A stretch of DNA of 43,669 bases, from assembly GCA_016280955.1 (NCBI GenBank), contig JAEEHV010000053.1, positions 1 to 43,669 on the forward strand, in the 5' to 3' direction. Shown one piece after another: positions 35,789-42,658 of the stretch; positions within the stretch are counted from its first letter, which is position 1; every line of letters starts with the position of its first letter. The DNA is from Candidatus Gastranaerophilales bacterium (GTDB lineage Bacteria; Cyanobacteriota; Vampirovibrionia; Gastranaerophilales; Gastranaerophilaceae). The notes beneath the pieces are model-generated. The model was not told the DNA's origin and did no database searches. It saw only the letters and a list, made by a program, of their open reading frames with translations. A program made the translations under genes and the position numbers.

Positions 35789-37411
35789 GTGGCAAAGAAG
35801 AGAGTTGTTGGTGTATCAGTATCACCGGAAATGGGACTAGAGGCTGCATTTGTAGATTATGCAACACGCACTGTAATAAATTATGGTCGTCGTCCGTTAG
35901 ATTACAATGTGCTACGCCGTGAAATTAGTGATTTAGATATATTTAAAGGAACATTGCAGGATTTACTTTTAGAAATGGCAATTCCTAAAGGTACGGAAAT
36001 TGTACTCAATATTCCGACTATTTTGTTTAAGATAAACGACTATCCTGCTTCAATGGATCAGGTTAAAGTTGAAACAGCATTAGAAGAAGATGCTTATGAA
36101 AACCAGTTTCTTAAAAATTATGAACCTTGTTACAGCTATGTAGTTCTGCCAAGTTCAACAATGCAATTCAACAGAGTTGCATATTGTGCGGCACAGAAAT
36201 CTACAATGATAGAAATTGCTTTATCAATAAAAGAAATGGGATATAAGCTGGCTGCAATTGATACTTCAGTAAGTTCCGAATTAAATGCATTAATTTATTT
36301 GGATAAAGTTAACACTGCTCCTGATACAAAATGGACATTATTAACTATTGAAGACAGTTGCTGCAGAATATTATCAATGATTGGCAGAGACTATGTTGAC
36401 GAGTATGAAGAACTTATCAGTATCGGTGAAGTATTAAGCGATGCAGAAAATTATGCTACAGTTATTTCTGCAGTTGAACCGCTCCTCAAAAACCTGCCTT
36501 CAAAATACCTTTGCATAGTATCAAAAACAAATGCAATAAGTGCAGAAGTTTTATCTAATAAAATAACATATTCGGCACCAATTATTTATCAGGAAGCTAA
36601 CGGATTCTTAAGAGAACCGCTTTTAATGGTTCCTCCGTCACTTGATGCAGAATTTACAAAAGGCATGTCACTCGGTGTAATTGGTGCAAGTATATATGCT
36701 GATTTTTCGATGGTAAATTCGCAAAACTTCAACCTGTTTAACAAAACTTTGGGTGAGATTTATTTGGCGGAACAACCTCCTGAAATCTTTGGTATATCCG
36801 TAACAAACGATAAACTGATTGGATTGTTTATAATTATTGCACTTATCCTCGGTTTAATCTCTGCCGGTTTGTATTTTGCAAAACAGTCTCAATACAATTC
36901 GTTAGAGTCGGAACTGACAGCCAAAGAAGAAGAAATAGCCCAAATAGAGGCATATTTAAAGCTACATGAAGACCTTTCTGCTGACGTATTCGATGAAGGA
37001 GATGAAATTAAGCTTGGTTTGCAGCATAATAAAAACATTTATTCATATTATACAATTGTAGGTACGGAAATACCGAAAAAGCTGTGGTTGACCAGCTTAA
37101 AGCTCGGCAACAGAACTACAATTGAAGGTCAGGCAGATAATTTGGAAAGTGTATATAGCTTCTTTAGAAATATTAAAGATTATAATACAAGTTCGGATAT
37201 AAAACTTCAAAAACTCGGTCTTGCATCTTCTAATCCGATTACACCTCCGATTAAACTTGAAAACGGAGAGGAAGCATCATTTGATACAGATTCCGTATTA
37301 ACAACATTAAATGCTGATTTTTACGAATTTAAAATATCAAATGAATTACCGGAAAAACCTGCAAATACAGAGGATGAAGATGGACTTTCCGATTTGGAGC
37401 TGATTAACTAA
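35789..37411 (+). CDS. Fused PilM-PilN-like type IV pilus assembly protein
   Basis: The 540-residue protein combines an N-terminal PilM/actin-like region (about 1-330: VVGVSVSPEMGLEAAFVDY, an IPKGTEIVLNIPT stretch, then YCAAQKSTMIEIALSIKE and LAAIDTSVSSELNALIY) with a PilN-like part: one membrane helix (about 343-364, LIGLFIIIALILGLISAGLY), a charged coiled-coil (about 370-400) and a periplasmic ferredoxin-like domain with the PilN-type IPKKLWLTSLKL motif. PilM and PilN are usually separate proteins. The start is GTG at 35789 with AGAGGA upstream; extension to TTG at 35759 is unlikely. It is followed by a PilO-like gene. They would form the inner-membrane alignment complex of a type IV pilus or related system. 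Confidence 0.72.
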   Translation: MAKKRVVGVSVSPEMGLEAAFVDYATRTVINYGRRPLDYNVLRREISDLDIFKGTLQDLLLEMAIPKGTEIVLNIPTILFKINDYPASMDQVKVETALEEDAYENQFLKNYEPCYSYVVLPSSTMQFNRVAYCAAQKSTMIEIALSIKEMGYKLAAIDTSVSSELNALIYLDKVNTAPDTKWTLLTIEDSCCRILSMIGRDYVDEYEELISIGEVLSDAENYATVISAVEPLLKNLPSKYLCIVSKTNAISAEVLSNKITYSAPIIYQEANGFLREPLLMVPPSLDAEFTKGMSLGVIGASIYADFSMVNSQNFNLFNKTLGEIYLAEQPPEIFGISVTNDKLIGLFIIIALILGLISAGLYFAKQSQYNSLESELTAKEEEIAQIEAYLKLHEDLSADVFDEGDEIKLGLQHNKNIYSYYTIVGTEIPKKLWLTSLKLGNRTTIEGQADNLESVYSFFRNIKDYNTSSDIKLQKLGLASSNPITPPIKLENGEEASFDTDSVLTTLNADFYEFKISNELPEKPANTEDEDGLSDLELIN

Positions 37412-37428
37412 ATAAGGATAAGTAAAAT

Positions 37429-38085
37429 ATGGGGAATCAAAAATACATAGGAATAATTCTTTTTTGCTTGGCAGTTGTGGGACTGTTTGTGCTTTCATAC
37501 CTGACAGTATATCCAAAATTCAAAGCAGTAGAAGAAATTCAGGGAAAATTGTCAAGTACCCAAACGATACTTGAAGAAAAACGGGCACAAAGAGATATCA
37601 TTGTTAAGAAGATTGCAAAACTGAAACAGTCTGCTCTTACATCTCAAAAGAAGATATACTCTCCAATTGAAAATTACGGCGATGATAAAAATGATACGTT
37701 GTTCTTCACTTTATACAGTGATGTTATGGAAATGCTTCATGCAAATTCAATAAAGATAAAATCCATAGATTATAAATATAACCCGTCTGATGACATATTC
37801 ACAAAACAGGGCGGATTATATTTTGTATGTGATGTTAATATGGATATAGTTTCAAATTATGTAAATCTTGGTAAATTAATACAGGATATTTACCAGTATC
37901 CGTATTACATAAAAATAAACAGTGTCGATGTTAAACCTTATCCGAGAGATAAAAAGATACTGCTTTCAAAATTGAGCCTGCGCCTGTATGCACATACTGA
38001 TACAGAAAGTTCAATAACAGATGATGAAGAGGAAGATAGTGAAAATACAATAGAAGGTGCTGAACAACCAATCCCTCAAGAATAA
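37429..38085 (+). CDS. PilO-like type IV pilus inner-membrane protein
   Basis: The 218-residue protein has a short cytoplasmic start, one membrane helix (about 6-29, IGIILFCLAVVGLFVLSYLT), a coiled-coil (about 30-80) and a periplasmic region ending in an acidic tail (DDEEEDSENTIEG). This is the PilO layout: a bitopic protein that pairs with PilN. It starts 17 bases after the PilMN gene, with AAGGATAAG upstream, so the two are cotranscribed. The fold is assigned from topology and gene order rather than from strong motifs. No pilin, PilQ or ATPase is in the window; the terminator at 38105-38137 closes the operon. Confidence 0.65.
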   Translation: MGNQKYIGIILFCLAVVGLFVLSYLTVYPKFKAVEEIQGKLSSTQTILEEKRAQRDIIVKKIAKLKQSALTSQKKIYSPIENYGDDKNDTLFFTLYSDVMEMLHANSIKIKSIDYKYNPSDDIFTKQGGLYFVCDVNMDIVSNYVNLGKLIQDIYQYPYYIKINSVDVKPYPRDKKILLSKLSLRLYAHTDTESSITDDEEEDSENTIEGAEQPIPQE

Positions 38086-38104
38086 ATTAAATTAATTTAA
38101 TAAA

Positions 38105-38137
38105 ATAAAAAGACCTCTATGATAGGAGGTCTTTTTA
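38105..38137 (+). terminator. Intrinsic terminator of the PilMN-PilO operon
   Basis: AATAAAAAGACCTC pairs with GAGGTCTTTTTATT around a loop of about 8 bases, ending in T residues; it begins about 20 bases after the PilO stop codon and is symmetrical enough to act in both directions. Confidence 0.9.
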
Positions 38138-38207
38138 TTTATGTCATATCTTTGTTTTTAATAACACTTGAAAAAGTTTTATGTTTGATGTTGAATATAA
38201 GTGTTAA

Positions 38208-38280
38208 GCGGACGTAGCTCAGTTGGTAGAGTATCTGCCTTCCAAGCAGACTGTCGCGAGTTCGAGTCTCGTCGTCCGCT
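38208..38280 (+). tRNA. tRNA-Gly (anticodon UCC)
   Basis: The complete cloverleaf can be drawn: acceptor GCGGACG/CGTCCGC, D-loop with AGTTGGTAGA, anticodon stem CTGC/GCAG (loop CTTCCAA, anticodon TCC), T-loop TTCGAGT. The discriminator is T at 38280 and CCA is not encoded. A run of T follows. The Mu-like element begins after this tRNA with no intervening host gene. Confidence 0.93.
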
Positions 38281-38736
38281 TTTTTGTTGCTTTTTTCGAT
38301 TTTCTTTATAGGTTTTCAGGACAGTTTGGACGCGTTTTTATTGGCTACAATGCCGAGTTGTTGGGAGTTTAAGGCGAATTTATTGTGTAGAGATTTGCCA
38401 GACTATTTTTGCACTTTTGTCCGTATTTTTGCACTCTTTTGCACTAATATTTTTGTTTTTCAGCATGTTTTATGCCATAAACCTCTAATATATTTGAACA
38501 TTTACCTTGTGCAATTTTGTGCAATAAAGTGCAAAAATAAATTATCTTGCATTTTGATATGTGTCGAATAGTCTCTGAGATTAAGATGCGTGAGCCGGCG
38601 TGAAGTGCCGGTGTCGGCTTGCTGTAGGGCAAGACGATCAGGGCACGAAACACTACGATGCCGCCGTTTCAAATCTGTGATTTGACAGGCGGAAAAGAGA
38701 TTTAGGACTTGATGTTTCTGCGAACAAGAGCGATTA
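38281..38736. mobile_element. Left flank of the Mu-like element, non-coding, with short repeats
   Basis: There is no convincing gene in this stretch. It has a T-rich start, then a cluster of TTTTGCAC-type direct repeats and inverted GTGCAA copies (38403-38536), then a GC-rich section with several hairpins (38590-38700), for example CCGGC...GCCGG, CTTGC...GCAAG and CCGCC...GGCGG enclosing TCAAATC...GATTTGA. This is the place for the element's transposase-binding end and operators, but no exact end or target duplication can be fixed by eye. Confidence 0.45.
38403..38536. repeat. Cluster of TTTTGCAC/GTGCAA repeats
   Basis: TTTTTGCACT or close copies occur three times as direct repeats within 45 bases (starting near 38406, 38426 and 38437, the last two about 10-11 bases apart). 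On the other side of a gap, GTGCAA (near 38519 and, two bases later in phase, near 38509) and AGTGCAAAAATA (near 38528) are inverted copies of the same core. Repeated binding sites for a transposase or regulator are the likely meaning. Confidence 0.55.
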
Positions 38737-38762
38737 ATGTGTATGCAAAGGAGCATACACAT
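38737..38762 (+). promoter_or_regulatory. Hairpin presenting the transposase ribosome-binding site in its loop
   Basis: ATGTGTATGC (38737-38746) and GCATACACAT (38753-38762) form a perfect 10-bp stem. The six-base loop AAAGGA holds most of the AAGGAG Shine-Dalgarno sequence, and the first two bases of the transposase ATG (38761-38763) are inside the stem. Folding of the RNA would control access to the start codon. Confidence 0.65.
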
Positions 38763-40524
38763 GGCAGATTTTACTCCCGAAAAATGTAAACAAATAGCAT
38801 TAGCAAGATTAGACATAGTTCATCAATGGCTTGAGTTTAGAAAAAAATCTCAAAATAAACTTCAAGCCGATTATGATTTTGTGAAGCTGCATAATACCTC
38901 AAATTCACACCTATTTGAGATTTTAGGGAAAATATCCCGGGGCAGTTTGCATCGTTGGCTTGCGATGCTAAATGGTACTGAAGATTATACAAAACTTTTG
39001 CCACAGTATAAATATAGTAGTGTAAATGATTACCGGACTGTACTTAATGATGAAGAAATAAAAATATTTATGGGATTGCTTTTGCATCCGAATAGACTTT
39101 CAATCGGAAAAGCAATCGCATTAACGAAATATAGATTAAAAGAGCAGGGACAAAGTTTTATTCCGGCTGATATTACTTTTAGAAGATATGCAAAATGGTT
39201 TAAGGATAATAATTACGATAAATGGATTCTTGCCCGTGACGGAGAAAAAGCACTATCTGATAAAGTTGAACCCTACATAAAACGTGATGCTTCGCTTTTA
39301 GAAGTCGGGGATATTCTTGTCGCAGACGGACATAAATTAGCCTTTCAAGTAATAAATCCGTTCACGGGTAAATCCTGTAGAGCAACTCTTGTTGGATTTT
39401 TGGATTGGAAATCAACGGCGTTAGTCGGTTACGAAATTATGCTTGAAGAAAACACACAGTGTATAGCTTCGGCTCTTCGTAATTCAATAATCAATCTTGA
39501 TATGATACCGAAAGTTGTATATCAGGATAACGGCAGAGCATTCAGAGCTAAATACTTCACTGACGATAAAGGCTTCACTGAATTAGGTTTTCAGGGGTTG
39601 TATTCAAAACTCGGAATTGAAACTGTTTTTGCACGTCCATATAATGCAAGAGCCAAAGTTATTGAAAGATTTTTCAAAGAGTTTCAGGAAGGTTTTGAAA
39701 AATTGTTACCGAGTTATATAGGAAGTAATATTCAAAACAAACCGGCCTATATGATGAGAAACGAAAAATTCCATAAAAATTGGCATAAGCGGATTGCGAG
39801 CAGAGGGCGGAACGTAAGTGCAGACCCGTTTAACGCGAGCAACCAAGAGGAACTTATCCCGACGATTGAAGAAACAATAAAAATGATTGATATGTGGCTG
39901 AATTTTAAGAATTCTCAACCTTGTCCAAATACTCCGGATAAAACAATTGCAGAAGTTTTATCTGAAAGAAAACGGCAAAATATTGATATTAATACGCTTG
40001 ACGATTTGATGCTTGCAACCGAAGTCAAAACAATTCAACGAAACGGAATCCGATTTCTGAACTGCGACTATTTTGATGAAAGGTTATATGGATTTAAGAG
40101 CAAAGTATTAATAAAATACAATTTATTTAACCTTACAAGTATTAAGGTTTACACCCCAAAAGGCGAGTATTTATGCACCGCAGAAAGAGTAACAGAAACT
40201 CATCCAATGGCAAAGCTTTTAGGTAATGTAAAAGATTATGAGGATTACAAACAAAAAATTGTAAAGCAACGACAACTCAAAAAGAAAACAGTTGAATCGG
40301 TTAAAAAATATCTGGAAGCGGAAGATATTAAACTTTTAGAAACACGAATCCAAACCAAAAATGATTTACCCCTTCAACCAATGTTTAATACCCATTCAAA
40401 TGGTGTTTACAAGAGTTTTAAAAATAATGCTGATAAATATGAATATTTGATAACATATGATCCAAATAATTCTTGGATAACAGAATTTAAAAATACAAAG
40501 GAGTATAGATTGTTATATGAATAG
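38761..40524 (+). CDS. Mu-type DDE transposase (MuA/TnsB-like)
   Basis: The 587-residue protein has an N-terminal DNA-binding region (opening with ALARLDIVHQWLEFRKK), a helical region, an RNase-H-type catalytic core with Asp189 in DILVADGHKL, Asp256 in YQDNGRAF and Glu302 in AKVIERFF, and a C-terminal beta-barrel-like domain. The two aspartates are 67 residues apart, as in MuA (Asp269 and Asp336). It would carry out strand transfer of the element together with the downstream ATPase. The start is taken at 38761, after AAGGAG; an in-frame ATG at 38737 lies in the opposite arm of a hairpin. Residues about 343-361 look like an in-frame insertion of a GC-rich repeat unit that also occurs between this gene and the next. 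Confidence 0.85.
   Translation: MADFTPEKCKQIALARLDIVHQWLEFRKKSQNKLQADYDFVKLHNTSNSHLFEILGKISRGSLHRWLAMLNGTEDYTKLLPQYKYSSVNDYRTVLNDEEIKIFMGLLLHPNRLSIGKAIALTKYRLKEQGQSFIPADITFRRYAKWFKDNNYDKWILARDGEKALSDKVEPYIKRDASLLEVGDILVADGHKLAFQVINPFTGKSCRATLVGFLDWKSTALVGYEIMLEENTQCIASALRNSIINLDMIPKVVYQDNGRAFRAKYFTDDKGFTELGFQGLYSKLGIETVFARPYNARAKVIERFFKEFQEGFEKLLPSYIGSNIQNKPAYMMRNEKFHKNWHKRIASRGRNVSADPFNASNQEELIPTIEETIKMIDMWLNFKNSQPCPNTPDKTIAEVLSERKRQNIDINTLDDLMLATEVKTIQRNGIRFLNCDYFDERLYGFKSKVLIKYNLFNLTSIKVYTPKGEYLCTAERVTETHPMAKLLGNVKDYEDYKQKIVKQRQLKKKTVESVKKYLEAEDIKLLETRIQTKNDLPLQPMFNTHSNGVYKSFKNNADKYEYLITYDPNNSWITEFKNTKEYRLLYE
39789..39845. repeat. GC-rich repeat unit inside the transposase gene
   Basis: A sequence beginning GCGGATTGCGAGCAGAGGGC matches 22 of the first 24 bases of the unit at 40524, then continues with weaker similarity to CGTTTAACGCGAGC (counterpart AGTTTAATACGAGC). 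Translated in frame it gives IASRGRNVSADPFNASNQ, which separates the HKR and ELIPT segments expected to be close together in Mu-type transposases. Confidence 0.6.
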
Positions 40525-40590
40525 CGGCTTGCGAGCAGAGGGCCGAAGCGTGAGCGTGCCAGTTTAATACGAGCAAGTCAAGAAAGGACA
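40524..40590. repeat. GC-rich repeat unit between transposase and ATPase genes
   Basis: The unit begins at the last base of the transposase TAG stop (GCGGCTTGCGAGCAGAGGGC) and runs to the ATPase ribosome-binding site. It is the clear sister copy of the in-gene unit at 39789, so the same element occurs in coding and non-coding context. Confidence 0.6.
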
Positions 40591-40594
40591 AAAC

Positions 40595-41275
40595 ATGAAT
40601 AAAACCTTCATAAAAACTACTAATGTCAAAAACTTTATCGGACTTGTTGAAAATCTGATTAATAAACCAAAAAATATTCCTAAAATGGGACTTGTTTATG
40701 GCGAGCCGGGACTTGGAAAATCTCAAACGGCTTTATGGTTATCTTGCAAATATGACGGAATTTATTTAAGGGCATCAAATCTTATGACGGGTAGATGGCT
40801 GCTTGAGGAAATGGTTAAAGAGCTTGATGAAATACCAAGATTTTTGACTTCGGATAATTACAATATTGTGGTTAAAAAGCTGAAAAATAATCCGCAGGTG
40901 ATTTTTATTGATGAGATTGATTACCTTATGAATAATTATAAAACCATTGAAACACTCAGAGATATTCACGATGAAACAGGCTGCCCAATAATTTTTATTG
41001 GAATGGGTTTAGCTCACAGAAAACTTGAAAAATACAAGCACCTTTATGACCGATTTTCAGAGATTTTAAAATTTGAAACTTTTGGAGTAAATGATTTATC
41101 GCAAATAATCGGACAACTTTCGGAAATTACATTTACTCCTGATGCAATTGAATATATCCATTCAAAATTTAACAGATTCAGACAAATTGTTCAGCTTGTT
41201 AATCAAATGGAAACTTTTGCTAAAGACAATAATTTAGCAGAAATTACAAAAGAAATTATGGAGCAGATTATATGA
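40595..41275 (+). CDS. AAA+ ATPase, MuB/TnsC-like transposition regulator
   Basis: The 226-residue protein has Walker A GEPGLGKS (residues 36-43), Walker B VIFIDEID with Asp106 and Glu107, and a sensor region FIGMGLAHRKLEKYK, ending in a small helical domain. MuB- and TnsC-type ATPases bind target DNA and activate the transposase; its length and its place right behind the transposase support that role. AAAGGAC precedes the ATG. No target-selection protein of the TniQ type is adjacent. Its TGA stop overlaps an in-frame ATGA, but the next protein probably starts at 41428. Confidence 0.85.
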   Translation: MNKTFIKTTNVKNFIGLVENLINKPKNIPKMGLVYGEPGLGKSQTALWLSCKYDGIYLRASNLMTGRWLLEEMVKELDEIPRFLTSDNYNIVVKKLKNNPQVIFIDEIDYLMNNYKTIETLRDIHDETGCPIIFIGMGLAHRKLEKYKHLYDRFSEILKFETFGVNDLSQIIGQLSEITFTPDAIEYIHSKFNRFRQIVQLVNQMETFAKDNNLAEITKEIMEQII

Positions 41276-41427
41276 AGCGGATTTTCGGTAGGACGCCGTG
41301 TGAGCGTAAGCGAACCCAGCCCGTAAGGTGTCGGTCGGACGTTTACCTCTCACAAAAACATTCACTGTATGTTTTTGTTCGGCAGAGTGCCGACATCCCG
41401 AATAATCCAAGACAGAAAGGAACAAAA
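41276..41427. repeat. GC-rich palindromic spacer between ATPase and third gene
   Basis: This spacer contains nested inverted repeats: a perfect 10-bp stem ACAAAAACAT/ATGTTTTTGT (41352-41361 and 41369-41378, loop of 7) enclosed by GGTGTCGG (41327-41334) and CCGACATC (41390-41397). The start AAGCGGATT and a TGAGCGTAAGCG segment recall the units at 39789 and 40524. It is open in frame with the third gene but shows no protein-like composition. Confidence 0.55.
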
Positions 41428-41982
41428 ATGAACATACTTAAATTGGCGAGACATTTAAAAGAATTTACGCTTGATGAAATTGAAATGATTGCGGAATGCG
41501 ATGTTAAAACTGAGCTTGAATACCTTTTGAACGAGGGAAATTTGGTATTTAAACAGGGATTATATAAATATATTGAAAAGGATGATGTTCTCGAATACGG
41601 AATTTTTGCAACACATGAGAATTATAATCCGCAATTGAGATTTAAAGATGCAGTAATCGGTTTCATTGAAAATTATGCAAAAAAGTATTGTAAACAAAGG
41701 ACTTACGAAACTTATGAATCGATATTCAGAGTAAACATTATTCCGTATTTTAGGAATATGCCAATCCAGAATATCAATTCAGATACAATTATCAGGTTTT
41801 ATAAATGCTGCAGACGAAGATGTATTGGCGAGAGACGGCTCAAAAATACAATGGCACTTTTAAACCAACTAATAAAATATTATCAGAATCTTGGAATTAT
41901 TGATAAAACGTGTAATTTTCAGGTAAAAAGACTTACTAACAAAAACAAATTTAGTATTAACAGAATAATTTTTGAGGTATAA
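41428..41982 (+). CDS. wHTH plus tyrosine-recombinase core-binding-like protein, no catalytic domain
   Basis: The 184-residue protein has an N-terminal winged-helix-like part (about 1-50, LARHLKEFTLDEIEMIAECD) and a region (about 70-165) resembling the core-binding (SAM-like) domain of tyrosine recombinases: TYETYESIFRVNIIPYFRN, PIQNINSDTIIRFYK and LNQLIKYYQNLGIID. The catalytic domain with Arg-His-Arg-Tyr is absent, and no downstream frame supplies it. The protein could bind DNA or an end or target of the element without cleaving. The start follows AAAGGAAC; a longer frame from 41272 would read through a palindromic spacer and is less likely. It is followed, one base after its stop codon, by the fourth gene. 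Confidence 0.55.
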   Translation: MNILKLARHLKEFTLDEIEMIAECDVKTELEYLLNEGNLVFKQGLYKYIEKDDVLEYGIFATHENYNPQLRFKDAVIGFIENYAKKYCKQRTYETYESIFRVNIIPYFRNMPIQNINSDTIIRFYKCCRRRCIGERRLKNTMALLNQLIKYYQNLGIIDKTCNFQVKRLTNKNKFSINRIIFEV

Positions 41983-41983
41983 A

Positions 41984-42418
41984 ATGACAAAATACAATCA
42001 ACAGACACAAGCTGAACATATGTATATTTATGACAAAAAATCTCTGGCGGAGATTGGTCTGGAACTCGGACTTTCCCGCAGGATTTTGTTTTATTGGAAA
42101 AAGGAATACAATTGGGATAAAAAACGGTTTGATGCTGAACATACAAAATATCAATTTAGCGAAGAACTTTTAGAATTTGCAAGAAAAATGATGAATAAAA
42201 TTTCAACAGATATTGATAAAAATCAAAAAACTCCACCTCCGGAAATTTATTCACTGATAAATATCCTTAAAGAAATACCACTTGTAAAACAATATACCGA
42301 TTCTTTGCAACAGGAACAAACTCCAAAACCAACCGGTTGCTTAACCCCAGATTTTGTTCAAATGATTGAACGAGAAATTCTTGGAATAAACCATTTCCCA
42401 ATTAATGATAAAATTTAA
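41984..42418 (+). CDS. Small HTH protein, terminase-small-subunit-like
   Basis: The 144-residue protein begins with a helix-turn-helix (about 15-45: IYDKKSLAEIGLELGLSRR, then ILFYWKKEYNWDKKR), the kind found in Mu-like small proteins and gpP-type terminase small subunits ('eIg..lglS...l..WKk...W'). The remainder is polar and helical, ending INHFPINDKI. In this compact element without other phage genes it is more likely an accessory DNA-binding protein or a leftover of a larger Mu-like phage. Its ATG is preceded by TGAGG. The next sequence is an opposite-strand LuxR relic whose stop lies four bases away. Confidence 0.5.
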   Translation: MTKYNQQTQAEHMYIYDKKSLAEIGLELGLSRRILFYWKKEYNWDKKRFDAEHTKYQFSEELLEFARKMMNKISTDIDKNQKTPPPEIYSLINILKEIPLVKQYTDSLQQEQTPKPTGCLTPDFVQMIEREILGINHFPINDKI

Positions 42419-42421
42419 GCT

Positions 42422-42595
42422 TTATTCTATTATAAATTGTTTTAATGCGTTATACACAGCTTCTGTACGATTTTTTGCTTTCAATTTGTACATAATAGAA
42501 GAAATATGCGCTTTAACTGTATGTGTACTAATATACAATTTTTTCGCAATTCTTTTATTTGTATATCTTCTGCAAACTAATCTTAATACCTCTAT
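42422..42595 (-). pseudogene. Relic of a LuxR/NarL-type response-regulator HTH domain
   Basis: Read on the minus strand, this 57-codon frame gives EVLRLVCRRYTNKRIAKK, YISTHTVKAHISSIMYKL and KNRTEAVYNALK, the complete recognition half of a LuxR-type HTH. The usual EREVL start and the whole N-terminal receiver are missing: upstream comes a TAA and then the terminator of the Skp-like gene. There is no start codon before the internal ATG (MYKL), so it is a gene fragment, left by deletion or by the arrival of the mobile element. Confidence 0.7.
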
Positions 42596-42636
42596 TTAAA
42601 AATAAAGAGGACCCTGTATTTTAACAGAGCCCTCTT
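42593..42636 (-). terminator. Intrinsic terminator after the second Skp-like gene
   Basis: On the minus strand AAGAGGGCTCTGT pairs with ACAGGGTCCTCTT (two G-T pairs; plus-strand arms 42605-42617 and 42624-42636) and ends in TATTTTT. It follows the stop of the 42659 gene and abuts the broken edge of the LuxR relic. Confidence 0.85.
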
Positions 42637-42658
42637 ATCTTTAATAATTTAATTTTTC

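Noticed and set aside
38403..38536. Short repeats resembling a CRISPR array
   Set aside because: Units are about 10 bases, irregularly spaced and partly inverted; there are no uniform spacers and no cas genes.
41272..41427. Start of the third element gene at the ATGA overlapping the ATPase stop
   Set aside because: It would translate a palindromic GC-rich spacer; an AAAGGAAC site supports 41428 instead. Not fully excluded.
38281..42600. CRISPR-associated Tn7-like transposon (CAST) near a tRNA
   Set aside because: The transposase and ATPase fit superficially, but the third gene is not TniQ-like and no Cas12k, Cascade or crRNA array is present.
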